Both the position numbers and the translations under genes were made by a program. DNA of 38,097 nt from Muribaculum sp. (GTDB lineage Bacteria > Bacillota > Clostridia > Lachnospirales > Lachnospiraceae), in contig JAMPGV010000024.1 in assembly GCA_023663735.1 (NCBI GenBank), forward strand, positions 1 through 38,097. Reading direction: 5' to 3'. Under the pieces are notes generated by a model. The model ran no database searches and had not been told where the DNA came from. It was given only the letters and a program-made list of their open reading frames with translations. Positions 16,485-24,906 of the stretch are shown one piece after another; the stretch's first letter is position 1; the number at the start of each line of letters is the position of its first letter.

Positions 16485-18017
16485 ATGAAAGTAGTTGTAT
16501 TAGTGGTTTACTTTGCAGTATTGATCGGCATCGGACTCTATTGCCGCAAACATGCCACCGATGTGAACGGCTTCGTATTGGGCGGCAGAAACGTAGGCCC
16601 GTGGCTCACGGCTTTCGCCTACGGCACCTCCTACTTCTCGGCGGTGGTGTTCGTGGGATATGCGGGACAGTTCGGCTGGAAATACGGGATTGCCGCCACA
16701 TGGGCGGGCATCGGAAACGCCGTGATCGGCTCGCTGCTGGCATGGGTAGTTCTGGGAAGAAGAACCCGTCTGATGACGCAGCACCTGAATTCGGCGACCA
16801 TGCCCCAGTTCTTCGGGGAACGCTTTCAGAGCAAGGGACTGAAAATCGGCGCATCCGTCATTATTTTCATCTTCCTGATTCCCTACACCGCCTCTCTGTA
16901 TAACGGACTCTCCCGCTTGTTCGGAATGGCGTTTCACATCGACTATTCCGTCTGCATCGTGCTGATGGCGGTGCTGACGGCTATTTATGTGATTGCGGGC
17001 GGATACATGGCCACGGCGATCAACGATTTTATTCAAGGTATTATTATGCTCTTCGGCATTGTGGCGGTGATTGCCGCCGTTTTGATGAGCAAGGGCGGAT
17101 TTATGGCCGCTTTGGACGGACTGGCGCGGGTAACCGACTCTTCAGTGGCGGAGACCCCCGGAATCTTTGCGTCTTTCTTCGGCCCGGATCCCTTGAATCT
17201 CCTGTTTGTGGTGCTTCTGACTTCCCTTGGAACATGGGGACTTCCGCAGATGGTGCAGAAATTTTACGCCATCAAAAACGAGGGCGCCATCAAGAAAGGA
17301 ACCATCATCTCCACGCTCTTTGCGCTGGTGGTATCGGGCGGCTGCTATTTTCTGGGCGGCTTCGGCAGACTGTTCTCGGATCAGATCGACATCGTAGCGG
17401 ACGGCTATGATTCCGTTGTACCCACCATGCTCTCCGGCTTAAGTCCCATGCTGATCTCACTTGTGGTGATCTTGGTGCTGTCGGCCTCCATGTCCACTCT
17501 GTCCTCTCTGGTGATGGCCTCCAGCTCCACTTTGACCATTGACTTTCTGAAAGACAATTTCATTAAAAATATGAGTGAGAAAAAACAGGTGCTGTTGATG
17601 CGGATTCTGGTGGTGGTATTTATCGCCATCTCCTCCGTCATGGCGCTGATCCAGTACAAGAGCGCCATCACCTTTATCGCCCAGCTCATGGGCGTGTCAT
17701 GGGGCGCGCTGGCAGGAGCTTTTCTGGCGCCTTTCCTGTATTCGCTGTATGCGAAATGGGTTACCAAGGCGGCTTGCTGGGCAAGTTTTATCTTTGGTTC
17801 CGTGCTGATGGTGCTGAATATTTTCTTCCGCAGTTCCTTCCCTGTCATTCTGCAGTCTCCCATCAACTGCGGCGTCATCGCCATGCTGGCGGGTCTGGTG
17901 ATCGTGCCGGTGGTGAGCATATTTACCAAGAAACCCGACAACAGGCTGGTGGAAGACGCTTTCCGGTGCTACGAGAAAGAGACGACCGTGGCGCAGAAAA
18001 CTTCACTGGGCAGATAA
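16485..18017 (+). CDS. Sodium:solute symporter family transporter
   Basis: 510 residues with about 13 membrane helices. Matches the SSS (PutP/PanF-like) family: N-terminal GGRNVGPWLTAFAYGTSYFSA, and the Na-site region around LVVILVLSASMSTLSSLVMASSS (short form SASMSTLSSL). Imports a small solute with sodium. The substrate is not predictable; pantothenate, proline, sugar or carboxylate carriers share this fold. It stands alone with its own promoter and a palindromic site in the leader, and its stop faces the convergent gene 15 nt away without a clear terminator. Confidence 0.88.
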   Translation: MKVVVLVVYFAVLIGIGLYCRKHATDVNGFVLGGRNVGPWLTAFAYGTSYFSAVVFVGYAGQFGWKYGIAATWAGIGNAVIGSLLAWVVLGRRTRLMTQHLNSATMPQFFGERFQSKGLKIGASVIIFIFLIPYTASLYNGLSRLFGMAFHIDYSVCIVLMAVLTAIYVIAGGYMATAINDFIQGIIMLFGIVAVIAAVLMSKGGFMAALDGLARVTDSSVAETPGIFASFFGPDPLNLLFVVLLTSLGTWGLPQMVQKFYAIKNEGAIKKGTIISTLFALVVSGGCYFLGGFGRLFSDQIDIVADGYDSVVPTMLSGLSPMLISLVVILVLSASMSTLSSLVMASSSTLTIDFLKDNFIKNMSEKKQVLLMRILVVVFIAISSVMALIQYKSAITFIAQLMGVSWGALAGAFLAPFLYSLYAKWVTKAACWASFIFGSVLMVLNIFFRSSFPVILQSPINCGVIAMLAGLVIVPVVSIFTKKPDNRLVEDAFRCYEKETTVAQKTSLGR

Positions 18018-18032
18018 CCTTGCGGCAGTCCA

Positions 18033-18605
18033 TCAAGCGGCTGCTTTTTGAGCCTGAGGCGCTTTGCTCTTTTGGCGATACAGGCATCGAAACACCGTGC
18101 GGACCAAAGGCTGGATGAAAAACAGCTGGGTAAAAAATGCGAACGGGAAATTAAAACACACCAGCTTCAGCCAGTTTGCAAGCAGCGTAAGGATGTGGAA
18201 TCCGGCATAGTAAGGGTAGTACAAAATGGCCGCGAGGAAACTCATCATCGGACACATCAGCCCGACCGTGGCGCAGATGATAGCCGTCTCGAACAGCATC
18301 GGGTGGTCTTTTCTGAGGTCAAAAACACGGCTGGCCAGCTTAAAAGACAGCGGACTCCCCACGGTGAGTTCCAGACAGTACGCCAGCGCAAACTCGATCA
18401 GTACCACGGCCCAGATCGGCACGGCTTGTCCCAGCACCGAGATTCCGCCCATGGCGTTTATGGCGGCAAGGACAGAGGACTCCCCGGTCAGAGTCATAAA
18501 TGTACTGCCGTTTATGACATACAGGCTGAAGAACACATAGGCGTGGACGGTGACAAGTACGGTAAGAAGTGCGAAGACCATTCGCTGTGATTGATTTTGA
18601 GGCAT
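18033..18605 (-). CDS. Four-helix membrane protein, DUF2798-like
   Basis: 190 residues, about four membrane helices arranged as two similar halves: QRMVFALLTVLVTVHAYVF near residue 7 and MLFETAIICATVGLMCPMM near residue 105. The duplicated layout resembles two DUF2798 units. ATG 18605 is used because GGAG lies 8 nt before it; the longer frame upstream has no binding site. The C-terminus ends in basic and Ala-rich residues (KAPQAQKAAA). Function unknown. Convergent with the symporter. Confidence 0.6.
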   Translation of the reverse strand: MPQNQSQRMVFALLTVLVTVHAYVFFSLYVINGSTFMTLTGESSVLAAINAMGGISVLGQAVPIWAVVLIEFALAYCLELTVGSPLSFKLASRVFDLRKDHPMLFETAIICATVGLMCPMMSFLAAILYYPYYAGFHILTLLANWLKLVCFNFPFAFFTQLFFIQPLVRTVFRCLYRQKSKAPQAQKAAA

Positions 18606-18667
18606 AATTTTTCTCCTTTTCCATGACGTTTGATTGAATGTTTTGAACCAAGCCGATATTATGACGC

Positions 18668-18738
18668 AAAAAGACACAAACGGCGCTTCCATAATTCTGT
18701 AATCAGATTTACGTGCGAAGCACCACTTGTGTCTTTTA
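18668..18738 (-). terminator. Large imperfect hairpin terminator
   Basis: Arms 18668-18690 and 18716-18738 are about 23 nt each with roughly five mismatches; the outer part AAAAGACACAA / TTGTGTCTTTT is perfect. On the minus strand the stem is followed by a T-run, fitting termination of the membrane protein gene ending at 18821. T-rich sequence on the other side suggests it works in both directions. Confidence 0.6.
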
Positions 18739-18820
18739 TGTTTTTAGATTCTGCCTATTTCATTTTATCGGTGATTGGTCAATTTACCTTTGAGATCATA
18801 TCACACAGAAAATCAAAAAG

Positions 18821-19294
18821 TCAAGCATTTTTATCCGAGATTCGTTCCGCTGCCCGCAGAACACTCAGAATCAACAGAAAGACCAGCGCGGCGTTTGCAA
18901 AGATCCGTGTCTGGGCAAATGCGGATGTGACAGCGCTGAGTCCCGCCACATAAGAGGCCCCTTTTCTTACCGCAGCCATAAGCTGAATCCGGCTGCAGAT
19001 CGTCCCCAGCACATCATAGACGATCAGAACTACGCAACTGTATACGGTGGCAGACAGCCACAAAGCTTTCCCACAAGACTCCCCGCGGATCAGATCCAGC
19101 GCGCCGAAGACCAGACAGGGAATGCCCGCAAAGAGCAGCTGCACCACGGCGCCCAGCGGATAATAATTGTGCCACGGGGTATCCGGCACATAATAATACA
19201 GATAGGAATCCTGCAGCAACAGTACCCCGGCGCCCGCCGCGATAAACAGCACCGCCATTGCGACCACCACAATCGGCAAACCCTTCTTCATCAT
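18821..19294 (-). CDS. Four-helix membrane protein of unknown function
   Basis: 157 residues with four predicted membrane helices (about residues 5-22, 44-64, 80-97 and 118-150). The start MMKKGLPIVVV is a classic basic N-terminus leading into a helix. ATG 19294 is preferred because GGAGAG lies about 7 nt upstream; an in-frame ATG at 19318 lacks a good site. I do not recognise a family. Notable context: the start codon lies 34 nt downstream of the left terminus of a 208-bp foldback repeat, so that repeat would form its 5' leader or supply its promoter. Confidence 0.6.
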   Translation of the reverse strand: MMKKGLPIVVVAMAVLFIAAGAGVLLLQDSYLYYYVPDTPWHNYYPLGAVVQLLFAGIPCLVFGALDLIRGESCGKALWLSATVYSCVVLIVYDVLGTICSRIQLMAAVRKGASYVAGLSAVTSAFAQTRIFANAALVFLLILSVLRAAERISDKNA

Positions 19295-19328
19295 GATTGC
19301 TCTCTCCATCCTTTCCATATCCCGTCAA

Positions 19329-19536
19329 TAGGTGTTTGCGAAACACTCACTTCGGAAAGTGTCATTGTGCAAATTGCACATTCAACGCAGACACGCTTTC
19401 GCTCCCACCTCACCGTAGTGGCACATAAGGCGCTAAAATACAGCGCCTAAGTGCCAACGGTTCGCTAGGGTCTGCTTATGAATATACAATCTGCACAATT
19501 TGGATTTCGAAAAATATCATTTCGCTATCACCTATT
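19329..19536. repeat. Foldback repeat, long copy 1 (MITE-like)
   Basis: 208 bp, nearly identical to the copy at 26584-26794. Flanked by direct repeats CCGTCAA (19322-19328 and 19537-19543), consistent with a target-site duplication. Ends are imperfect inverted repeats (TAGGTGTTTGCGAAAC left; reverse complement of the right end reads AATAGGTGATAGCGAAA). The interior folds as nested pairs: ATTGTGCA with TGCACAAT, ATTCA with TGAAT, GCAGAC with GTCTGC, CCGT with ACGG, TGGCAC with GTGCCA, and AGGCGCT-aaaatac-AGCGCCT at the tip. A small side hairpin ACACT...AGTGT lies near the left end. No ORF of note inside, so non-autonomous. Confidence 0.85.
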
Positions 19537-19602
19537 CCGTCAAAGTAATCGCTGATATAATTATAAAAGTCTGGAGAAATCTTGTCAACTTTTCCGATTC
19601 CG

Positions 19603-20388
19603 CTACTCCCGCATCTTAGCCAGCACACGTCCGAACTTCATCCATCTCTCCCTGTCCTCTTTCTTATTGTTGTCTATGGTAAACGTGATGCCATAGTCGT
19701 TTAGCGGTTCCAGCACAAAGGAGCGTGCTTGACGTACTTTCCGCAGATAGGCGCGGCTGGTCTCCGTATTGATAAAAAGCCCGGTATCTCCGTCCCGAGG
19801 AATGGTCTTGGACATCAACAGGATGTCTCCCTCATTATAGACCGGATACAGATAATCGCTTGTGATGCGGATTGCACAGTGCAGATCCGCCCCAAACCGC
19901 TTTCGATAGGCGGAAACATTGAGTTTCTCCACATTCACTGAATCCCAGATCATACCGTCCTCATGATTGCCTGTGGGCGTCAACAGACTGATATAATCCT
20001 CCGCCTTCTCGGGCGGCACACGTGTCAGAAACGCAGTCTCGAAATCCACAATGGAGGCGACAAACCTCAATTGTGTGGCCGTCAGATGGCGCATTTTGCT
20101 CATGATCTGCAAAACAAGCGAACTGTCATCCCCACAGAGTTCCGAAATTCCTTTGCCTGTAAGCTCCTGCATCTGATGGGCGATAAATAAGTCAACTTTG
20201 GAAGTCTCCCCGGCAACCATTTTCTTGTACCCGGAGATTGACATATCCACCTCTTTCGCCATCTGTGCCTGCGTCAATCCCAGCGAGGTGCGTTCCCGCT
20301 CCAAGTTCTCAATGAAATTTGTGTTGATTTCCTGCCTTGTCATTTCTTTCGTACTATGCTTGTAGAATCTAAGCCTAATATTACGCAT
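19603..20388 (-). CDS. XRE-family regulator with degenerate S24-like domain
   Basis: 261 residues. A helix-turn-helix spans about residues 35-70 (GLTQAQMAKEVDMSISGYKKM). The C-terminal half (about 160-250) looks like the LexA/CI S24 peptidase fold: IRITSDYLYPVYNEGDILLM, then AYLRKVR with the catalytic-type lysine. Where active proteins have GDSM-x-P, this one has SDYLYP, so the nucleophilic serine is replaced by tyrosine and self-cleavage is unlikely. Probably a repressor using that fold for dimerisation or ligand sensing. No strong ribosome binding site at ATG 20388; an internal ATG at residue 16 is an alternative start. It is a lone gene with no phage neighbours in view. Confidence 0.75.
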   Translation of the reverse strand: MRNIRLRFYKHSTKEMTRQEINTNFIENLERERTSLGLTQAQMAKEVDMSISGYKKMVAGETSKVDLFIAHQMQELTGKGISELCGDDSSLVLQIMSKMRHLTATQLRFVASIVDFETAFLTRVPPEKAEDYISLLTPTGNHEDGMIWDSVNVEKLNVSAYRKRFGADLHCAIRITSDYLYPVYNEGDILLMSKTIPRDGDTGLFINTETSRAYLRKVRQARSFVLEPLNDYGITFTIDNNKKEDRERWMKFGRVLAKMRE

Positions 20389-20734
20389 TTATCTTTTGTA
20401 TACCGTTCTGGAATGGTGTTCTAGCCTGTCTGATAAAAGAAAAAACAGAACGTGTTATATATGATTATTTATTATTATATTAAATTATCATATATGAATC
20501 AAGAAAAATTTTTGAGGTTTTAGGAATCGTAAAATAGGGATTTTCCCCCAGAAAAGGGAGGATGCCAAGGAACACCCGTTCCTTGGCATTTATTATGAAA
20601 AAGTTTTGTAAACAAGTAACTTGTAATCAACCTTGATCTGTACTCCTAGTATATGGCACAGAAATGTCTAAAACATGATACAAAATTGAAAAAATCTTAA
20701 AATAAATGTGAACAAAATATGAACAAAACAATCG
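20389..20734. other. AT-rich intergenic region with palindromes
   Basis: No gene seen. Contains a 9-bp inverted repeat ATATATGAT...ATCATATAT (20457-20465 with 20487-20495) upstream of the XRE gene, which could be its operator. The strong hairpin at 20562-20589 and an AT-rich tail after the cyclophilin gene complete the stretch. Confidence 0.5.
20562..20589. terminator. Strong 11-bp hairpin between cyclophilin and XRE genes
   Basis: ATGCCAAGGAA-cacccg-TTCCTTGGCAT, a perfect 11-bp stem. On the plus strand it is followed by TTATTATG, on the minus strand by CCTCCCTTTTC. It most likely ends the cyclophilin transcript on the minus strand, though the U-tract is weak in both directions. Confidence 0.6.
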
Positions 20735-21256
20735 TCAGAGCTTCTCCGGCTCCGGATAGTCCTCCCCGAACGTCTCCACCGTAACGCTCTTCATCACCTG
20801 ATCCTCCAGCGGCCTGTCGGAATAATCGGTCGCCGTCTCAGCGATGCGGTTGACCACATCCATTCCCTCGACCACCTTGCCGAACGCCGCATAACCGCCG
20901 TCCAAGTGGGGGCTTGTCTTGTGCATGATAAAGAACTGGCTTCCGGCCGAGTCCGGGTGCATGGCTCTGGCCATGGACAGCACGCCCTCGGTGTGCTTCA
21001 GATCGTTCGCAACGCCGTTCTGCGCAAACTCTCCCTTGATGCTATATCCCGGGCCGCCCATTCCGGTACCCTCGGGACATCCTCCCTGAATCATGAATCC
21101 GCGGATGACGCGGTGGAAAATCAGGCCGTCATAATAGCCCTTTTTGATCAGACTGATAAAATTGTTGACAGAGACGGGCGCGGTCTCAGGATAGAGTTCC
21201 GCTTTGATGACGCCGCCGTCCTGCATGGTGATGGTTACAACGGGATTTTTTGCCAT
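20735..21256 (-). CDS. Cyclophilin-type peptidyl-prolyl isomerase
   Basis: 173 residues, a single cyclophilin domain with no signal peptide, so cytoplasmic. Catalytic region FHRVIRGFMIQGG (arginine in FHR), GSQFFIMH and the substrate-pocket LDGGYAAFGKV are intact. Speeds proline isomerisation during folding. AAAGGAAATT precedes ATG 21256. Single gene, divergent from the GNAT gene. Confidence 0.93.
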   Translation of the reverse strand: MAKNPVVTITMQDGGVIKAELYPETAPVSVNNFISLIKKGYYDGLIFHRVIRGFMIQGGCPEGTGMGGPGYSIKGEFAQNGVANDLKHTEGVLSMARAMHPDSAGSQFFIMHKTSPHLDGGYAAFGKVVEGMDVVNRIAETATDYSDRPLEDQVMKSVTVETFGEDYPEPEKL

Positions 21257-21360
21257 AAAAAATTTCCTTTCTGTTCTAAAATATTGTATACTAAAATGAA
21301 TCTGTCCATCATTTATTGTAACCGAATTAACGCGGAACGTAAAGGGGCGAATGCAAATCT

Positions 21361-22203
21361 ATGAACCATATCAAATATTATTTAAAAAAGGTCATCCTTC
21401 TCCCGATCAAGGGAAAATCCGCCGCGGAACCCGACGCGTCCGCCAAAGGTCCTGATGCTCCGGACGGCCAAGCTGCGGAGGAGGCGGTTCTCTACATCAC
21501 GGACGACAGCCCTACGGCCCGCAGGCTGCTCGCGCAAGGCCGGGCGGTACTCGTCTATCTCCATGCGGGAAACCGGGACGCCGATTTCTCTTTCTGCAAA
21601 TATGCCTGTGAGGATCCCACGGAACTCGACCTGCGGTATCTGGACCGAATTTATCGGCGTTACCGGGCGATCCCATGGGACATTCTGGAGACCGAACGCT
21701 GTCTGGTGCGGGAGACCACGGTGGAGGATGTGGACGATTTTTACCGAATCTACAGCGTTCCTTCCATTACTAAGTACATGGAGCCGCTCTATGAAGATCC
21801 GGAGGAAGAACGCGCTTATGCACGGGACTATATCGAGCAGGTGTATGCGTTTTACGAATTCGGCATGTGGACGGTGGTAGACAAATCTTCGGGGGAAGTC
21901 ATCGGGCGCGCCGGTCTCTGCTTTCGGGAAGGCTATGAAGATCCGGAGCTGGGATTCGTCATCGCCGCGGACAGACAGGGGCAGGGGCTTGCCACGGAGG
22001 TCTGCGGGGCGATTCTGCGCTATGGCGGGGAGACGCTTGGGTTTGGGAAAATACAGGCCTTCGTCCAGCCGGACAACGCCGCGTCCCTGCGGGTGTGCGG
22101 GCAGCTCGGCATGAAAAAGACAGGTCATGCACGACTGCAGGGAAAGGAATACCTGATCTATGTCTGGGAAGATCACTCTCCATCACCTGTACTTGACAGG
22201 TGA
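21361..22203 (+). CDS. GNAT acetyltransferase with extra N-terminal domain
   Basis: 280 residues. The C-terminal half (about 115-270) is a RimJ/RimL-type N-acetyltransferase: LVRETTVEDVDDFYRI, then ELGFVIAADRQGQGLATEV with the acetyl-CoA loop RQGQGLA, then PDNAASLRVCGQLGM. The first 115 residues (VLYITDDSPTARRLLAQGR, RYLDRIYRRY) resemble a shortened HAD-like Rossmann domain seen fused to GNAT domains in related Lachnospiraceae proteins; it lacks a visible DxD nucleophile motif here. Substrate unknown. The purine-rich site AAAGGGG is 12-13 nt before the ATG, longer than usual. Confidence 0.75.
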   Translation: MNHIKYYLKKVILLPIKGKSAAEPDASAKGPDAPDGQAAEEAVLYITDDSPTARRLLAQGRAVLVYLHAGNRDADFSFCKYACEDPTELDLRYLDRIYRRYRAIPWDILETERCLVRETTVEDVDDFYRIYSVPSITKYMEPLYEDPEEERAYARDYIEQVYAFYEFGMWTVVDKSSGEVIGRAGLCFREGYEDPELGFVIAADRQGQGLATEVCGAILRYGGETLGFGKIQAFVQPDNAASLRVCGQLGMKKTGHARLQGKEYLIYVWEDHSPSPVLDR

Positions 22204-22253
22204 GTTCGTTGTTGCTATCATGGAAATCAACACAAGAATGTAGAGGTATGCAT

Positions 22254-23192
22254 ATGAGCAAAAAGAAAGTTGTCGTTTCTCTCGGACATGAGTCGCTGGG
22301 TTACACCACATTGGAACAGTGGGACGCAGTCAAAGTTACCGCAAAGGCGCTGGCCGATCTGGTGGAGGCCGACTGCCAGCTGACCATCACTCATTCCAAC
22401 GGCCCGCAGGTCAGCATGATCCATAAGGCGATGACCGAACTGCGCCGAGTATACATTGATTACACTCCCGCTCCCATGTGCGTGTGTTCCGCCATGAGCC
22501 AAGGCTATGTGGGATATGATATCCAGAACGCCCTGCGCGCCGAACTGCTCAACCGGGGCATCTCCAAGCCGGTGAGTACCATTCTGACGCAGGTCACGGT
22601 AGACCCCTACGATGAGGCATTTTACGAGCCTACCAAATTGATCGGCCGCTATATGTCTAAGGAAGATGCGGAAATTGAAGTGAAAAAGGGCAATTATGTG
22701 CGGGAGACGCCCGGCAAGGGCTTTCGGCGCGTGGTGGCCGCCCCCAAACCCATCGACATCGTGGAAATCGAAGCGATCCGCACATTGGCCGATGCGGATC
22801 AAGTGGTCATCGCCTGCGGCGGTGGCGGGATTCCCGTTATCGAGCAGAAACACGCCCTGAAAGGCGCATCCGCCGTCATTGAGAAAGACGCCATCGCAGG
22901 CAAACTGGCAGGAGACCTCATGGCCGACGAACTGATTATCCTCACCAATGTGGACTGTGTGTACCGGTCTTTCGGCGCCAATGACCAGACTCCCCTGCCT
23001 GTTCTAACCGTTCCTGAGGCGCAGGCCGCCATGGCGGAGGGCGAATTTGAGGAAGGTACGATGCTGCCCAAGATCGAGGCCGCCATATCTTATCTAAGCC
23101 GCGTGCCTCAAGGCAAAGTGCGCATCACATCCATGAAATGCGTAAAGGACGCCATCAAAGACAAAGCCGGCACCCTCATCACACAAGCATAA
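22254..23192 (+). CDS. arcC: Carbamate kinase (divergent N-terminal motif)
   Basis: 312 residues, family length. Converts carbamoyl phosphate and ADP to ATP, CO2 and ammonia. Recognised by THSNGPQVS (equivalent of THGNGPQVG), SQGYVGYDIQNAL, PVSTILTQVTVD, GFRRVVAAPKP, CGGGGIPVIEQ, EKDAIAGKLAGDLMAD and TMLPKIEAAI. The N-terminal glycine motif differs: canonical GGNAL is replaced by LGHESLG. ATG 22254 is chosen because GAGGT lies about 7 nt upstream; an ATG at 22248 is too close. No arginine deiminase, ornithine or oxamate transcarbamylase genes lie nearby, so it may serve purine, ureide or agmatine breakdown encoded elsewhere. Confidence 0.85.
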   Translation: MSKKKVVVSLGHESLGYTTLEQWDAVKVTAKALADLVEADCQLTITHSNGPQVSMIHKAMTELRRVYIDYTPAPMCVCSAMSQGYVGYDIQNALRAELLNRGISKPVSTILTQVTVDPYDEAFYEPTKLIGRYMSKEDAEIEVKKGNYVRETPGKGFRRVVAAPKPIDIVEIEAIRTLADADQVVIACGGGGIPVIEQKHALKGASAVIEKDAIAGKLAGDLMADELIILTNVDCVYRSFGANDQTPLPVLTVPEAQAAMAEGEFEEGTMLPKIEAAISYLSRVPQGKVRITSMKCVKDAIKDKAGTLITQA

Positions 23193-23200
23193 TCCAATCC

Positions 23201-23225
23201 TTACGGCGCGCTCTCCGCGCCGTAA
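23201..23225. terminator. GC-rich hairpin between convergent genes
   Basis: TTACGGCGCG-ctctc-CGCGCCGTAA, a perfect 10-bp stem that contains the stop codon of the carbonic-anhydrase-like gene and lies 8 nt after the carbamate kinase stop. It lacks a T-run on both strands, so it is a 3'-end structure rather than a textbook terminator. Confidence 0.5.
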
Positions 23226-23755
23226 TCTGCTCTGCACGCTCTGGCCTCTTCCACATAAAGAGCCGCATTGTGCAGATTCTTTGCAATCTCCGCCTCGGTA
23301 ACGCTGCGCTTGATCTTGGCGGGACTCCCCAAAACCAGCGAATTGTCCGGCACCTGCGCATCCTGTGTCACTAACGCGCCCGCACCCACAATACAGTTTC
23401 GCCCGATCTGCGCTCCATTCATGATGATCGCTCCCATGCCGATCAGGGAATTGTCTCCCACGGTGCATCCGTGGACGATAGCGCCGTGTCCCACGGTCAC
23501 GTTTTCCCCGATGACGACGGGATGGCCGCCGTCTAAATGCACCACCGCATTGTCTTGAATATTGCTTCCCCTGCCGATCTCCACAGACCCTCTGTCGCCG
23601 CGCACGACGGCATTGTACCAAATCCCCACATCGGCTCCCACCGTCACGTTTCCCAGCACCACCGCGCCGGGCGCAATAAAGGCCGTCTCGTGAATCTGTG
23701 GCCGAACGGACTGTGTGCCTTGCATGTCCCGATCTTTCGATTGTCCCTCTGCCAT
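23201..23755 (-). CDS. Gamma-carbonic-anhydrase-family protein
   Basis: 184 residues built from left-handed beta-helix hexapeptide repeats. The three metal-binding histidines of gamma-carbonic anhydrases are present: H73 in AVVHLD, and H90 and H95 in VGHGAIVHG. The conserved VRGDRG and IGMGAIIMNGA turns are also present. Would hydrate CO2 with zinc or iron; many members (YrdA, PaaY-like) have other or unknown roles. ATG 23755 follows AAGGAGTTTGGAG. The longer upstream frame runs into a repeat and is not coding. Last gene after VanZ; the 63-nt gap holds the short repeat locus. Confidence 0.88.
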   Translation of the reverse strand: MAEGQSKDRDMQGTQSVRPQIHETAFIAPGAVVLGNVTVGADVGIWYNAVVRGDRGSVEIGRGSNIQDNAVVHLDGGHPVVIGENVTVGHGAIVHGCTVGDNSLIGMGAIIMNGAQIGRNCIVGAGALVTQDAQVPDNSLVLGSPAKIKRSVTEAEIAKNLHNAALYVEEARACRADYGAESAP

Positions 23756-23784
23756 CTCCAAACTCCTTATCGTATTACTATTTG

Positions 23785-23818
23785 TTAGGCGTTTGCGAAA
23801 CGCTCTAATTTGCAAATT
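23785..23818. repeat. Foldback-repeat terminus, short locus A
   Basis: Contains TTAGGCGTTTGCGAAAC, matching the left terminus of the 210-bp elements, followed by the perfect palindrome AATTTGCAAATT (23807-23818), which recalls the TGCAAATTGCA segment inside the long copies. Probably an internally deleted copy. Its outer edge is 30 nt before the start codon of the carbonic-anhydrase-like gene. Confidence 0.6.
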
Positions 23819-24391
23819 CTACCGAGCCAGCCGCTCCACTTTCGGAAAGCATTTCCACAACAGCGCATAAAGCGTTCCGCCCAGCGCCGCGCCCAGAAAA
23901 TTCAAAAGGATATCGTCCACGTCCACCGACCTGCCGACGAAAAGCTGGCAGAACTCGATCAGCATCGGCAAAAGCAGCGCCAACACGCCCACTTTCCACG
24001 GCGAACGGAATCTCTTCCAGAGCAGCGGCAGCCCCAATCCCCAAGGGATAAACATGACGATATTGCCCACGATATTTACCCGGATGATATCCGGATTTGA
24101 CATATATTTCAGATAGCTCCTGATCGTCCTAAAAGGAACCAGATTGACGCCGATTCCGTACTCCAGCCGTCTCCACGCATGGGCAAAGCTCTTCACGCTG
24201 AGCAATTCCTGCCCGTCTTGGAGCGTCAACGCCAAAAGCCCCAGCATAAACAGCGTAAATACGGCCAGCACAAGTTCCCTGACCGGCCTGCACGCATCTT
24301 TCCGCACCGCCACCCAGACGAATCTTGCCACACAGTACAAGGGCAGAAGAGATAGGACAATCCGCAGCATATTTGATAAATATAGCGACAT
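23819..24391 (-). CDS. VanZ-family membrane protein
   Basis: 190 residues, four to five membrane helices. VanZ signatures are present: VNLVPFRTI, VNIVGNIVMFIPWGLGLPLL, LIEFCQLFVGRSVDVDDILLNFLGAALG (short form RSVDVDD). VanZ homologues can lower teicoplanin susceptibility by changing surface binding, but most chromosomal members have unknown roles. ATG 24391 with upstream GGAAAG is preferred over an in-frame TTG at 24409. It lies 5 nt after the trmL stop. Confidence 0.88.
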   Translation of the reverse strand: MSLYLSNMLRIVLSLLPLYCVARFVWVAVRKDACRPVRELVLAVFTLFMLGLLALTLQDGQELLSVKSFAHAWRRLEYGIGVNLVPFRTIRSYLKYMSNPDIIRVNIVGNIVMFIPWGLGLPLLWKRFRSPWKVGVLALLLPMLIEFCQLFVGRSVDVDDILLNFLGAALGGTLYALLWKCFPKVERLAR

Positions 24392-24396
24392 TTTCT

Positions 24397-24900
24397 TCAC
24401 ACTTTCCAATGTAGTCTGTGCAGTTCCCCCTCGCCCTGCATGTTCTGAAAATGATTCTGGCGCAGAGCCTCGTACAATATGACGGCCACCGAATTGGCCA
24501 GATTCAAGGAACGGATCCCGGGCAGCATAGGAATGCGGATGCAGTCCTCCTCATGCTCTACCAGAAGCTCCTCGGGAATCCCTGCGCTTTCTCTGCCGAA
24601 CATGATAAAATCATCCGGCCCGAATACCGCTTCCGTGTATGTGCGCTTTGCTTTCGTCGTCGCCATCCAGAGTCTGGCTCCCGGATGCTTCTCATACTCC
24701 CGTAGGAACTCTTCATAATTGAGATAGCGCTCCACGGAAAGCCTTTCCCAATAGTCCATGCCCGCCCGCCGGATCTCCTTTTCATTCAGGCGGAATCCGA
24801 GCGGCTCAATCAAATGCAGACTTGTGCCTGTCGCGACACAAGTCCGCCCGATATTTCCCGTATTTGCCGGAATCTCCGGCTGATGTAACACAATGTGCAT
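24397..24900 (-). CDS. trmL: tRNA (cytidine/uridine-34-2'-O)-methyltransferase
   Basis: 167 residues, the minimal SPOUT methyltransferase. Opening motif HQPEIPANTGNIGRTC, then LIEPLGF, and the knot motifs FGRESAGIPEELL, RIPMLPGIRSLNLANSVAV (short form IRSLNLANS). Methylates the wobble ribose of leucine tRNAs using S-adenosylmethionine. Starts 6 nt after the aminotransferase stop, in the Lrp, aminotransferase, trmL, VanZ operon. Confidence 0.94.
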   Translation of the reverse strand: MHIVLHQPEIPANTGNIGRTCVATGTSLHLIEPLGFRLNEKEIRRAGMDYWERLSVERYLNYEEFLREYEKHPGARLWMATTKAKRTYTEAVFGPDDFIMFGRESAGIPEELLVEHEEDCIRIPMLPGIRSLNLANSVAVILYEALRQNHFQNMQGEGELHRLHWKV

Positions 24901-24906
24901 AGGTCA

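Noticed and set aside
19603-20388. Prophage repressor marking an integrated phage
   Set aside because: No integrase, structural or replication genes in the surrounding sequence; neighbours are housekeeping genes.
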